A stretch of DNA of 64,000 nt from Allacma fusca (lineage: Eukaryota > Arthropoda > Collembola > Symphypleona > Sminthuridae), in the NCBI GenBank assembly GCA_947179485.1, contig OX359246.1, forward strand, positions 49,641,632 through 49,705,631, in the 5' to 3' direction. The notes below the pieces were generated by a model. The model was given only the letters and a program-made list of their open reading frames with translations. It ran no database searches and had not been told where the DNA came from. The position numbers and the translations under genes were made by a program. Shown here piece by piece: positions 22,219-34,285 of this stretch; position 1 is the stretch's first letter, and the number at the start of each line of letters is the position of its first letter.

Positions 22219-22915
22219 CAGACCTGGCATTCAAGTTCAAGTAAAACTTGACAAGTTCGGGTCAAGGTCAAGTTCAAGTCAAGGTCGGGTTACAAGTTAA
22301 TTTGAACTTGACACTGAAATCTCAAGTTCGGGTCAACATGAAATTTGAACTTCATTCAAGAACTCAAGTTCGCGGTCATGTCTTCATCCAGACTTGACAT
22401 CAATACCATGATCAAGTTCGGATCAAATAACTGCAAAACCATGAACATGAACTTGACTTTTCTTGGTCAAGTTCCGAGCAATAGCTTCCATGGTGTTTTT
22501 CTTCTTTGTTTAATTTTTGCTTAATCTTTGCTTGTATATTATTTTAAAAAAGCATCTGGAAAATGAGCACAACTAAAGAATCTCAACATTGCGAAAAATA
22601 TGCTGATCCTGGAGGTCAAACCCAATCAAGTGGCCAGAAAAAAATGGTCGAAGAATCAAACATTTCACATTTTGTGATTCTACAAAAACATACAGCTGCA
22701 AACGTTTTTTATCATTCATCACATATTCTAAATTTTGTATTGTAGCAAATAAGTCAAAATAAAATCTCAGATAATTGTCCAGCCATTCTATTCACAAATA
22801 TATATATACACTGCTATAACTTGACATTCATTTTCATGGTCAAGTTCATGGTCATGGTTTATGTTGAAATTCATGGTCAAGTTTTATTCATGGTCAAGTT
22901 CGTCGTACAGGTAAA
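22219..22915. mobile_element. Probable hAT element, CAAGTTCGGGTCAAG-repeat family
   Basis: Starts with CAGACCTGGCATTCAAG; the right part ends near TCAAGTTCGTCGTACAGG. Both ends carry many degenerate copies of TCAAGTTCGGGTCAAG in both orientations, the motif used by 27308..28327. I could not find a matching duplication, so the borders are approximate. A 60-codon plus frame at 22563-22745 is unrecognised. Confidence 0.5.
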
Positions 22916-22929
22916 GCTGTGTATTAGGT

Positions 22930-23100
22930 AGCAAATTTTTTGTACCCATCCGATTCGGGTACTGGTTCAAATAGATACCTGGAAATTTAGGTTCAGGTAT
23001 GGGTACAGGTTCGAAATCAAATATTTGGTGTATTACCTATTAAGTATAGTTACACACCCGGGTAAATACCTGTACCTGAATGTAAAGTATAGTTATGAAA
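22930..23100. repeat. GGTACAGGTA/GTACCC repeat cluster
   Basis: Degenerate copies of GGGTACAGGTA and complement, again resembling a hAT subterminal region but without identified ends. A similar cluster is at 37705..37830. Confidence 0.4.
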
Positions 23101-23211
23101 AATTTAGTTATGCAGTTGTTCGTTCAGGAAAAATTAGGTTCCCTGGTTGACATAATTTGAAAAGTATAAAAACCTTGAAAACCTTTTCGATTTTGCACTG
23201 GAACTGGAAAT

Positions 23212-24566
23212 AAAGTAAATAAGTAATTATAAGTAGTATTAAGTAATAATAATTAATAATAAGTAATTATAAGTAGTATTAAGTAATAATAATTAATAAT
23301 AAGTAATTATAAGTAGTATTAAGTAATAATAATTAATAATAAGTAATTATAAGTAGTATTAAGTAATAATAATTAATAATAAGTAATTATAAGTAGTATT
23401 AAGTAATAATAATTAATAATAAGTAATTATAAGTAGTATTAAGTAATAATAATTAATAATAAGTAATTATAAGTAGTATTAAGTAATAATAATTAATAAT
23501 AAGTAATTATAAGTAGTATTAAGTAATATTAAGTAATAATAAGTAATTATAAGTAGTATTAAGTAATATTAAGTAATAATAATTAATAATAAGTAGTATT
23601 AAGTAATAATAATTAATAATAAGTAATTATAAGTAGTATTAAGTAATAATAATTAATAATAAGTAATTATAAGTAGTATTAAGTAATAATAATTAATAAT
23701 AAGTAATTATAAGTAGTATTAAGTAATAATAATTAATAATAAGTAATTATAAGTAGTATTAAGTAATAATAATTAATAATAAGTAATTATAAGTAATATT
23801 AAGTAATAATAATTAATAATAAGTAATTATAAGTAATATTAAGTAATAATAATTAATAATAAGTAATTATAAGTAATATTAAGTAATAATAATTAATAAT
23901 AATTAATAATAAGTAATTATAAGTAATATTAAGTAATAATAATTAATAATAAGTAATTATAAGTAATATTAAGTAATAATAATTAATAATAAGTAATTAT
24001 AAGTAATTATAAGTAATATTAAGTAATAATAATTAATAATAAGTAATTATAAGTATAATTAAGTAATAATAATTAATAATAATTAATAATAAGTAATATT
24101 AAGTAATAATAATTAATAATAATTAATAATAAGTAATTATAAGTAATATTAAGTAATAATAATTAATAATAAGTAATTATAAGTAATATTAAGTAATAAT
24201 AATTAATAATAAGTAATTATAAGTAATATTAAGTAATAATAATTAATAATAAGTAATTATAAGTAATATTAAGTAATAATAATTAATAATAAGTAATTAT
24301 AAGTAATAGTAAGTAATAATAATTAATAATAAGTAATTATAAGTAATAGTAAGTAATAATAATTAATAAGTAATTATAAGTAATTATAAGTAATTATAAG
24401 TAATTATAAGTAATTATAAGTAATTATAAGTAATTATAAGTAATTATAAGTAATTATAAGTAATTATAAGTAATATTAGGTAATAATAAGTAATAATAAG
24501 TAATTATAAGTAATATTAAGTAATAATAAGTAATAATAAGTAATTATAAGTAATAAATAATAAGTT
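23212..24566. repeat. Minisatellite, 40-bp period built from 10-bp subunits
   Basis: About 1.35 kb, some 33 units, of a 40-bp repeat that is itself four related 10-mers of the AAGTAATTAT / AATTAATAAT type. The left part has AAGTAGTATT in the second position of each unit. From about 23790 nearly all units have AAGTAATATT instead. Near 24366-24470 the array collapses to about eleven consecutive copies of the single 10-mer. It is almost pure A/T/G on this strand: after the first base or two of the array there is no C. Confidence 0.97.
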
Positions 24567-25790
24567 AAGGTTAAAATTCATTGGTGCGTATCTTACTTAT
24601 ATTTTGATTTTTGGCGAAAAGGTAAAATTTCAGTATTCCGAACGGATGTCTTGTTATAAAAGACAGTTTTGTCAATTATTGAGAATAATTTTTCAGTACA
24701 ATCGGGTTATTAGCTCAGAAAATGACTAATTGATCAAAGCTGTTTAAGCTGTGTAAAACAGCATTAATCAAATATAAAACTCAGGTAGAGCTCTTGTTTA
24801 CAAATTACCAAGTCTAACCGACATCCTAAAATGAATAGTTATTCTGGAGTGTAACATGAGGCATTTTAAGGTAAACAGGAGGAGCTTTTACGTTTTTGAA
24901 ATTAAAACTATGGATAATTGCGCTGGGCCATAGACCATGTACCTAAGATCGCATAAAATGTCATCCTATCCCACGGAGAATGGGGCGACGGCTACTTGCT
25001 GGATTACTGTGAATGAAGTTGGCGTGATGGAGTTGGGCTTGCTCCAGAACAATGTATGTATAATTTTCCAATAAGGTTTCAGGGAAGGGAGTGCTTATAT
25101 GTGTACTCTCCCTCTCTTTCGTTTACATCCTCTCCTTAGGTCCTCTCTCACTCCTGTTCATGAGAGCGCCTAATATCAACATGTACTCACCATCACTCTC
25201 GCAGTTTGTGAGAGCGAGGACGATGGAGAGGCAAGGCGTCTCTCATATCCTCGTGAAGGTGCCCAAGTATGGGCCAAATTCTGCTGGGATGTGTGAATTT
25301 AAAGCTCCGCGCGCTACTGTTCAAATAAGCACGCAAGTTTTAGACATGCAATAAGTCTTCACGACAGGGGTTTATTCATAAAAAGCCATTTAACTTTTAA
25401 TTTCTACACTCACACTACCTCTCCAAGTAATTGTCCCTGTGAAGCAAGGGGATTTTACTCGTTTAAATTTATTAGAGAAGTTTTGCACAAAATTGCAAAG
25501 GACACCGCACAATCCTTACGAGGAAATGCCCTCTGTTCGATTTTAACAAAAAAATACTGCAGGGTGCGCCTTGATGCGTAGATCATTTTTGATAATTGCC
25601 CCAATAAAATCTGACGACGGGATTTGGAGATATCCCGGGTCAAAGTTAGCAAAAAAAATGAGGGGGGGGGGCTCATGGGGTACCAAAAAATTAAAACAGT
25701 AACAATTAGCAATGTAACTTCAAAAATGGCCAGAATAAAAATTAAATAACATGCAAAAACATTTCAGCGAGATATGACCTCATAATTCCA
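24567..25790. other. Unassigned region
   Basis: No recognised gene or bounded repeat. 25091-25354 is less AT-rich and open on the plus strand for 87 codons, but the product resembles nothing I know. A run of ten G residues lies near 25662-25671. Confidence 0.35.
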
Positions 25791-26230
25791 AGATACTGAC
25801 CTCAAGAGGTCAAAAAGCGTCGATACCGGTTTCATAATCTAAACCGTGATGAAACTGGCCCAGATTAGAACTAGGGCTTTGCTTAGACACATTAAACGTG
25901 TGCCGAGTTTGGTTCCAGTTTGTGACACAAAGACCCAGCTGTGACCTCCGAGGTCAATAGCACACCCATACCGGATTTGGTGCCTAACAATTATTCGAAT
26001 TGCCCGAAAATAGGCTAGAACTTTTGGATTAAGCCCATATGAGTTGCCTGTCAAGTCTGGTTCCAGTTGATGACACGATGACCCAGCTGTGACCTCCAGG
26101 GTCAATATCACACCCATACCAGAATTGGTGCCTAAAAATTATTCGAACTGCCAGAAACTAGGGTAGAACGTATGGTTTGAGCTCCAATAAGGTGCCTCCC
26201 TAGGTTTTTCCAAGTTATTGACACAGTGAC
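25790..26230. repeat. Tandem repeat, about 148-bp unit, three or more degenerate copies
   Basis: The phrase GGTTCCAGTT...GACCCAGCTGTGACCTC...CACACCCATACC...TTGGTGCCTA starts at 25911 and again at 26059. A third partial unit (from about 26202) breaks off at GACCC near 26232, where a GGTCCCGAAA-rich stretch begins. A more degenerate unit precedes 25840. Confidence 0.85.
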
Positions 26231-26345
26231 CCGGTCCCGAAAGTTGGGACATGGGGACAGAAACCTTGTCCCCGTCCCGTCCCCAAAATGTTTTAAAAAT
26301 TGTTGTCCCCGGTCCCGAAAATCGGGGAGTATGAAAAATTCGCAC
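26231..26345. repeat. GGTCCCGAAA/GGGGAC repeat cluster
   Basis: Degenerate copies of GGTCCCGAAA and GGGGACGGGGAC in both orientations, like the subterminal region of the hAT families here. It cuts the preceding tandem repeat. Its other end was not found. Confidence 0.45.
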
Positions 26346-26787
26346 AAAAAATATTCTTACCAAAAACATAAAAAACATTTTATAGAATCGTAGTACCCAG
26401 TTTCCTCCTTAAGGCAGCTTAAATTACAGCCATGTTTCAACAATTACTATTCTATTCCTGTTCTATTTCGGTCACCAAAATTATTCTGTCACTCAAGTTT
26501 CGAATCCGTTTTCAAATAATGTGTATGATTGAATTCTATGCAGTAGTTTTCGCTAAAAAAATTGTTATAAACATTCTGCAGACAAAGATGGAAGAAATAT
26601 ATGTGGTGATTTACAGCAATAATTGTATTACTCTTGCCATCTTGTGATGTCTTAAAAATAATTGCGTCCAAGAGTCACGGATAGCTCTCATTAGAAAAAC
26701 CGACGGCGAACATTAATTGTTTCTAAAATTGGGGTAAATATTTTTAAAATTCAAATAGATGCCAATCAACTGGAAAATGATCCCGTG

Positions 26788-26815
26788 TTTCCCGTGAGAT
26801 ATTTCTCACGGGAAA
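26788..26815. repeat. Perfect 12-bp-arm hairpin
   Basis: TTTCCCGTGAGA, four bases, then TCTCACGGGAAA: an uninterrupted palindrome in otherwise unremarkable DNA. Confidence 0.8.
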
Positions 26816-27307
26816 TCATTTACAAAGCCATTTAAATGGGTACAAATGAGGATAATTGTACTGCTCCGTACCCCTTCGGATTGACATCCTACAAGACTGG
26901 GTAGCAGTCTTTAAGTTTTGTATCATCGACACATCTCATCACCGTTACTCACTATAATACTCATATATTGCATAGGGCTCCTCACAATTTCAAGTAGTAA
27001 TTGCAACTATCAATTTCAAATACAATTTCAATCCAATTTCAATTGATGATAATCTGCAAGTTGTAAATTGAAATCAATTTCAAATAAAAATGGCTTTTTA
27101 GTTGTTGATTCAATTTCAATTACAAATCAACTATCAATTTAGTGATTATAATTGGGAACTTCCACAATTTCAATTTCAAATAGCTGCGTTGCCAAAAATT
27201 GGTAGTTGAAGTTGATAATTGACAACTACATAGTAAATGTTAAGGCTAGCATGCGCGCAAAGGCAGGAATGTGTAATCTAAGCACGGAGATTACTCAACT
27301 TCCCAAA

Positions 27308-28327
27308 TAGTGCTGCGCTCGGGTCAAGTATTTATAAAGATCCGACCACGAACTTGACTTGACCCCGACTTCTCAAGTACGTATTTTAAGATAACCCGAT
27401 CTTGACAATTTCAGTTCAAGTAATACTTGAATGGAACAGGTTCGGGTTTTCAAGTAATTCTCAGATTACTTGACCATGATTTTATACGCGCGTTTCGGGT
27501 CCAACGTTAACTTGACTTGACCATGACCCGAACTTGACCATGAACTTGAACTTTCAAGTACAAGAAACCTGATTTGTACGACACCAAAATACTTAAATTC
27601 TATTGGGTAAAAATTTATATTTGTGAGGTGTGTACGTGAACATATTTCTACTTCGTTTCTAACACACTAAGTTTCACCCAGCATCATGCGAGCAACCGCC
27701 TCTAAAAACAAAAATTGTACTTTTGGTCCTTCTCACTGGATGTAGAATATACAATGAAGATCTACTCTGGTTTCGAGTAGCCGGTGTGTCTGGTGTCTCA
27801 GTTGACATTTTCGGTAACAGAACTCCTTTTAGGGTTTGTTGACATATATGTACTATTGTAAAAAAAGGTGAACATTTTAAAATCAGTTTCTACGGAACCG
27901 AGCCATATGAGTGTTGAGCGTTAGTTTGTATTTACACACGGAACAAGTTAACTAAGGCCTCTTAAAATGATGTACTAAAATACCGCTTTCAGTTTTATTT
28001 AGTTTAGTGAATCGTAAGTGAATTGAAAATTCCCTCAGCCATGAAGACTTCCGCAAACATGATTACTTGAACTTGTACACGAAAAGTTCAAGTTCGTGGT
28101 CAAGTACTTCTAAATATTTACTTGAACATGACCAAGTACTTGATTCAAGTAAAATAATTATTCTTGACCACGAACTTGACTTGAGGTAAGAAATCATGGT
28201 CAAGTCCATGAAATACCTGAACACGACCCGAACCGTTCATGGTTTTAATTTTATTTACTTGACCACGACCCGAACGCGAGCTTGACTTGAAATACTCGTG
28301 GTCTACTTGTACTTGTGCGCAGCTCTG
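27308..28327. mobile_element. Non-autonomous hAT element, TCAAGTTCGGGTCAAG-repeat family
   Basis: 1020 bp flanked by exact TTCCCAAA (27300-27307 and 28328-28335). Terminal repeats are TAGTGCTGCGCTC and, complemented from the right, CAGAGCTGCGCAC. Both end regions are made of degenerate (T)CAAGTTCGGGTCAAG(T) copies in both orientations. No transposase is readable. Confidence 0.93.
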
Positions 28328-28627
28328 TTCCCAAAGCAAATGCCACCTTAATGTGCTGCTTATTTCTTCTAATACAAAAGCAACGAAAAACTGAAAAAGT
28401 AACTCCAATCCAAACCTAATGGGGAACCAACAATTACCGAATCTGAAAATCTGTTTGATATTTTAAAGATTAGTTATAAATACGATTTCAGGGACAAATT
28501 CGAGCGATATTTTTCAGAGCACCATACAAAATCGACAGACCTGAAAATAGTGTTTTTAGTTTGCAATTGGAAGGTGAATGAGTTTAGTTTAATTTTATAG
28601 CAAACAAATTGATCAGATGTAGCCAAC

Positions 28628-29761
28628 CAGTGGTCGCCATGGGAACGGGAACGAGTACAGGAACCGGTACGGGAACAAATATTTTGTTCCCAGCCCGTTT
28701 GGGTACGGGAACAGGAACACATTCAGGTGGATCCGATCACCGGGAACAGGAACAGATATTTTCAATTTGTTTCCATCGGAAACGGATACGGTCTACGCAT
28801 GATCCCGTTCCCATACCTGTTGTTCCCGGGATCGAGTGGGTACTTTTATTATCTCCTAGGAACACACTCAAAATTGATCATGGAAGACTTAATAGTATTT
28901 ATGTAAACAATTCAATTTGGATATTCCATTGTATTCTTTTTTTCTGCAATTTCTACACACATATCCTTGCCTTAAAGATAATAATGTTAGAACAGAACTC
29001 CTTTTTTGGTACTATTTCCTAGAATAATTCTACAAATTTAATATAATAAATATTAAAATAACTTATTAACAATATTAAAATAATTATTATTAGTTTATTA
29101 TTTTCTTGCAAGTTTTACTCTTGAGAAATTGATTACTCGAATTAATGTTTTTTCAAATTAGACTAACAAAGGGAAACTAATCCATATATTTTTCAGATAT
29201 TTTGTGTATACAGAAAATTATCTGTGAGCCAGCTATGATCTTAAATATTGAGTACCATTTTGAAACCCTCATCAACATTTAATTTTATTGCTGGAAAAGC
29301 AACATCACTGCACCATTCAGTGCTGCATCCTTTCCCAGTTTGGCATTTTGGTGTTGATATTCGTCTACTCGGTACATAATCTATGAAGAATTAAATAATT
29401 AGTTATTACGCTGTTACGGTTGCTGTAGTGGTGCGTTTAGCGCCCTGCACACTGTTGTTTATCTGCAAACGTATTTACAGAAAATTTGATTATAATTTTT
29501 ACCACACATAAGTACAACACGACGTGGACCCGGGAACACCAACTGTGGGAACGAGTACGGGTCCAGAACATTTTTAATTTCTGGGTACGGGAACAGGAAC
29601 AGGTCCGGGTACGAATTTTGAATAAATTCATGGGAACGGTTACCTAAAATACTGTTACCACTATCACGGGAACGGGTCCGGGAACACTTAAGGGGAGTAC
29701 CAATTGAGTGGGAACAGGGACGGGAACGGGAACAAACTTTTTGTACCCATGACGACCACTG
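28628..29761. mobile_element. Non-autonomous hAT element, GGGAACGGGAACGGG-repeat family
   Basis: 1134 bp between exact TAGCCAAC duplications (28620-28627 and 29762-29769). Ends CAGTGGTCGCCATGGG and, complemented, CAGTGGTCGTCATGGG. Arrays of GGGAACGGGAACG variants occupy 28635-28840 and 29520-29755; the middle is AT-rich with no recognised gene. Confidence 0.95.
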
Positions 29762-30439
29762 TAGCCAACACTATTTAAGTCGAATTTATTTTCATAACCA
29801 GTTTTTCTTTTGGTTCACACGGGTAAGAATTAAAAAAAAAACTAATTTCAATTTAATTTAATCCCAATTACAAGTAAACAACTTGCTCAAGTTTTGAAAG
29901 TTGTAATTAACAATTCAACTATTGACGCTGCTACTTGATTAATACAAATTGATTATTTTTCAAGTATTTGATTGACAGATACTACAAATTACCACTATAA
30001 ATTGAATTGAAAATTCAATTTCAATTACAAATTGAATTTCAACTAGCTCAATAAATTGAGTTGTGAGGAGCCCTAATCGCATATTGTATGCACTGCACTG
30101 GTGTTTACATCACGTTCCAAAATTCAAAGTCATGTCTCACAGTATTCATTTTTAAATTGTTACTTTGATCGTTCAGCCGTGAACTGACATCTTCCACATT
30201 GGTCTTATTTGACCACGAATGTGGAGCATAGTGGTTTATTATATAGTATAATTTTGGAACACTTTTTTATACTTACTTTTAAATAAATTTTGAAAACAAA
30301 ATGATGAACTCTCACTCGTGCGAATTTACGTATTTACGTTAATCGTGAACAATGGAATGAGGCATATATATTACGGATAATGGGAATGACTGCCACGCAC
30401 TTAGACAATATGCGACCGCATTACTTAAACAGCGGAATG

Positions 30440-31060
30440 GCTAATCGAGTAAAATGTCAATAGATGAAGCATTCATTTCTACTCGGACAGCAAAGGTAGA
30501 ATTGATTCCCTTAATGCCAGGGTAACCAGATCCAGTATTCTCAATGAATGTCATGAGAAAATGGAGTCTGCCGGAGGCGAACCTGTAATCTCTAAGGTGG
30601 ATACCGGGTCATATGAGGCATGTACGGAACGAGAAAGCTGAGAAGCTAGCACTGAATGAAAGAATGCTCACTATGAGACCAATATTTTGCAAAACAATGG
30701 GTCCAGAGCCAATACTACCCATTTTGGAGAGAGTGGCAGGAGATTCTATAAAGGATTGGAAGGTAAGAATGCACAAACGACGATGTGAAAGTTCCCAGAT
30801 CAAGTGCAGAGATTATATGAATGGCCCGATGTTGGGTAAAAAATCAATTGCTGGTTCGAGCAGGACTAGGGCAAGACTCTAACTTATGTTTATACAAGAT
30901 TTTGCCCACTTAACAAGTACCTGTGCAAATTAGGAACATTAGAGTGCAAGTGGTGAAGAATCAATGTTGCATTTTATTTGTGAATGTCCGCTATATGTGT
31001 GTCAACGAGTAGTGTATTTTCAGAAAGGTCTTATTAGGAAACTAATATTGGTAAAATAGC
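30440..31060 (+). pseudogene. LINE relic with RNase H (I/R1-like)
   Basis: Plus-strand pieces of a LINE RNase H domain appear in order: FYSDSKGRIDSLNAR (about 30476, the Y-S-D-S block), then RWIPGHMRHVRNEKAEKLA (about 30597, matching the family's W-x-PGH-x-G-x-x-GNE-x-AD-x-LA). Downstream is a degraded C-terminal motif with HLNKYLCKLG (about 30907) and a CP...CQR piece near 31000. Several frameshifts and stops separate them. RNase H is found in I-group LINEs. The reverse transcriptase is not visible. Confidence 0.7.
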
Positions 31061-31069
31061 TCCCAGAAG

Positions 31070-31790
31070 TAACCGGCTAGTGTATATCTTGACTACCAAG
31101 AGATTTATCGCTTTGCAGAAGCTTCCGAGGAGCTGACAGTAAAGTGTACCATAGACTTTCAGGTGGACTCCGGATTACTTAGAAAGTGCAAAGAGGGAGG
31201 GAGTGCACACTATGACTTTCAAGCATTTGTGAAACAATCTCGGTACATTACTAACTAATGTTTAATCCAGTGGACCCCACAAAAAACATACATGCATAAT
31301 CATGAACAATAGCTATGAACTCCATTCAGAATGCTGCTTCCTCCGAAATATTATACAAAATTAGTCTATATATGTATATATATTCATTCTATATATATTT
31401 TTTTACAAAGATGATTGTTTACTAATTCGCAAATTTAGAATTACCAACTTTCGAAAAATTCGTTTTCGTAAAAAACGTAAAGTGTATATATGCACTTACT
31501 CCCCACTCAAAAAACGATTTGAGGATAATTTTGACACCCTTTAAACAAATCCTAATATTAAGAGCTTAAAGTCATAATATAATATATATAAATATATAAT
31601 GAGACGATATATTATTCGGATTCACCCGGGATGCTTTGTTTTGCTCAATACTGCTCTAATTCCTCCCATAACAAATTCTAGTTTTTCAATTTTTTAGAGC
31701 CATAATAGCATCTTTGTTTTGGTTATTTTAAAACTACATTTTTATTTACAATTCCTGTTTGGTCAAAATTGTAAATATATTCAAATTGTT
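31070..31790. other. Unassigned AT-rich DNA between two LINEs
   Basis: No gene recognised. It may include the 3' UTR of the RNase H LINE and the 5' UTR of the following LINE. A short TA-rich tract lies at 31366-31400. Confidence 0.35.
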
Positions 31791-31804
31791 ACTATCTAGA
31801 CTGA

Positions 31805-32589
31805 GCCATTATACCTTCCCAATGGAAGACAGACTGCCATAAAAAGCTTCACCAGAACCAGAGGTATGTCCTTCAGACGTGATCAATTGCTCAAAGAAAA
31901 ATTGGATATCACCTTTGAAAATGAACCGTATTCCACTACTACAAAAGTTGGAAAAAATAAAATGTTTCATTTGTCGCAGGACCCGCCATGTTAGCAAAGA
32001 ATGCCCATCACGAATCCAAGCAACAACATCTCAATCCTCTCAAGAGAAACCTACCGTTGAACCAGTATCCAAACCATCGTATGCTCTTGTAGCGGGTGGT
32101 AGCAAAAATAATGAGAATTTCTATGTACCATTTTCCTTTAATACAACTGCATCTAACGAAAACCAAGAAATGTCATTGCTGGGTTTTGGGAATAATGAAA
32201 ATTCAAATGTAGTAATGCATTGCGACTCGTCAGAATCTACTCCAAGGTCCACTCCAGTTATCAAAAGGAATTTAGATAAAAGCCAATCCTTTACCATTAA
32301 GCCCTCCAAGAAATTTCAAAACGCACCAATCTGCCCGCCTAATGAGAGAAAACTCGAGAACTGGAATTTTGAGGACTGGAAAGAGATCAAGTTTAGCGAC
32401 GGTCGTGCTCCTTTGTCCAGCACAGAACTTTTGAAAGTTCTTCAACACTATGACCAAGACCAAAGCGTCACAATAACCTGTGATAAAAATGATTTCCGTG
32501 ACCAACTATTTGAGTTAAAGAATTCACTCGGAGACCCGAATCTAAAACACAAGCTCACGGAAATCATGAACGCCATTCCACTCTCTTAA
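31805..32589 (+). pseudogene. LINE ORF1 (Gag-like, CCHC zinc knuckle), L1/Tx1-like
   Basis: The main frame 31879-32589 contains the zinc knuckle CFICRRTRHVSKEC (C-x2-C-x4-H-x4-C) near its start, then a polar low-complexity stretch and an acidic/basic C-terminal part ending at TAA 32587-32589. The piece before the knuckle (NGRQTAIKSFTRTRGMSF) is in another frame, so one frameshift separates them and the true start is lost or upstream. ORF1 proteins of this type bind the element's RNA. It overlaps the start of ORF2 by one base. Confidence 0.8.
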
Positions 32590-33155
32590 TGACATTGAAA
32601 GTTCACACAAATAATATCCAAGTGATAATTAACCCTAAGAAAAAAAAGGAATTAATTAGATACCTTGCAGTAATGAAGCCAGAAATCATGTACATTCAAG
32701 AAACAAATTTTGATGTGAGAATACATAAAATTGAGAACATAAAACATTACTCAACATACTTTAATTCTAAAATCCAAGCGTTTAGTGGGACGTGTATGTT
32801 AATTCGTAAAGACCTAATAGTGAAATGCCATAAAATACTACAACCAGCTCGATTACAAGTTCTAAGCATCGTATACAACAATAGTATCATTCATATTTAT
32901 AATTTGCACCTATCCCATAATGACAAAGACGCAATAATCGGAATGGACATGATAAATAAAAATCTAGCTACACATAACCTTATAGATACAACAATAGTCT
33001 GTGGAGATTGGAACTTTGTTGAAAACCCACTTTTAGACAGAAGAAATTCCTTTGAGAGAAGGAAAAAAAATCCAAGCCGCATGTAAGAAAATCGCAATAA
33101 AGTACAATCTTATTGAAACTTATAGAAGCCTCAACCCAGATGGACAAGACATGAC

Positions 33156-34285
33156 CAGGGTTGGCCAATTGAAAATGCCATGGCATTTTAGGCATTTTGC
33201 CTGCCGAAAATGCCCGGGCATTTTGGGCATTTTCAATTCATGGCATTTTCGGCATCTATGGCATTTTCGGCATTTTTGGCATAATCCGCTTAGGGCAGGC
33301 ATTTTCGGCATATTCAATCATTCGGGATACTTCTTCCTGGACGCTATCTATTATTTTTTCAGCAAGGTAAATTTCGATAGATGTTTTGTTTGAACCAATG
33401 CAAATATCTTTATAATTGCATACCTGAAATTTCATTAATTGTAGTGTGTCGCGAGTCTTGAGTCACTATACTAAAATTTTTATTATTATTATTTTAAATC
33501 TCATTCCATTTTCTTAATTTTAACTTGAGATTTAATCACGATACTTCGAATCAATGACAATATTCAGGCTTCATTGGTCAGACATTGGTAAAAATAAAAT
33601 GTTGTAATAAATTACTTTCATAACAAGCAGTTGGATTATATCATAAAGTGGCGTGCTCGCACGAAAGTTTAAAAGCCGCAGTGGAGGTAAAACGGAAATT
33701 ATCCAAATTTAGTACCAAAACGTGTATTGCTCTGGACAACGATGTGACCAAAGAAATCGCTTTAAGTTCACAAGAATGAGTGTTGGTCAAATCATTCTCA
33801 ACAGAGCCAGAACCGAGTTCATCAAAACAAATTAGACATGATTATCATGTGTATAAAATATCAGTGCAATCCCCGAAATAGAAAAAAATATTTTAGATGA
33901 CAACGAAAATTATAGTTTTACTTTTCACGAGTCCGAAGGTGAGATGATGTTGAGGATATTGTGGAATTAGATTAACAATACACAGAGGAAGAAACGATGT
34001 AGGAATACTAAGTTTACAAATTGTGATGCTTTAGATTAATTCATTCGGTAAAATGTATATTTTAAAATGAAGTTTGACATTTAAAAAAATCTTTAAAATG
34101 AGCGGTAAATAATGATTACTTACAAAAAAATCGAAAATGCCCAAAATGCCTGCCAAAAATGCCCAAAATGCCGGGCATTTTGAAAGTTGGGCATTTTCGG
34201 CATTTTCCGGGCATTTTTGGCATTTTCAGGGCATTTTCAAGCGGGCAGGCATAAAACCGAGGGCATTTTCATTTGGCCAACCCTG
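33156..34285. mobile_element. Non-autonomous hAT element, GGCATTTTCGGCATTTT-repeat family
   Basis: 1130 bp between exact GACATGAC duplications (33148-33155 and 34286-34293). Ends CAGGGTTGGCCAA and TTGGCCAACCCTG, with the match continuing to about 25 bp with one mismatch. Both ends are arrays of GGCATTTTCGGCATTTT and complement (33170-33310, 34140-34270); the middle is AT-rich and not recognisably coding. It splits the endonuclease of the LINE ORF2 between codons that rejoin in frame. Confidence 0.95.

Larger units (their letters stand above)
26974..30074. mobile_element. Outer hAT-like element, CAATTTCAATTAC-repeat family, carrying two nested hATs
   Basis: The inverted ends AGGGCTCCTCACAA and TTGTGAGGAGCCCT are 3.1 kb apart. 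Flanks TATTGCAT (26966-26973) and AATCGCAT (30075-30082) agree at 6 of 8 positions. Both ends carry long stretches of degenerate CAATTTCAATTACAAATTG (26985-27240 and 29840-30060). Between them lie two complete hAT elements with perfect duplications (27308..28327 and 28628..29761); without them the outer element is about 0.93 kb. Confidence 0.8.

Noticed and set aside
23212..24566. CRISPR-like regular array
   Set aside because: Repeats are contiguous with no unique spacers, in a eukaryotic context; it is a minisatellite.
25091..25354. 87-codon plus-strand frame in GC-richer DNA
   Set aside because: No recognisable domain, splice context or conserved motif; kept only as unassigned.
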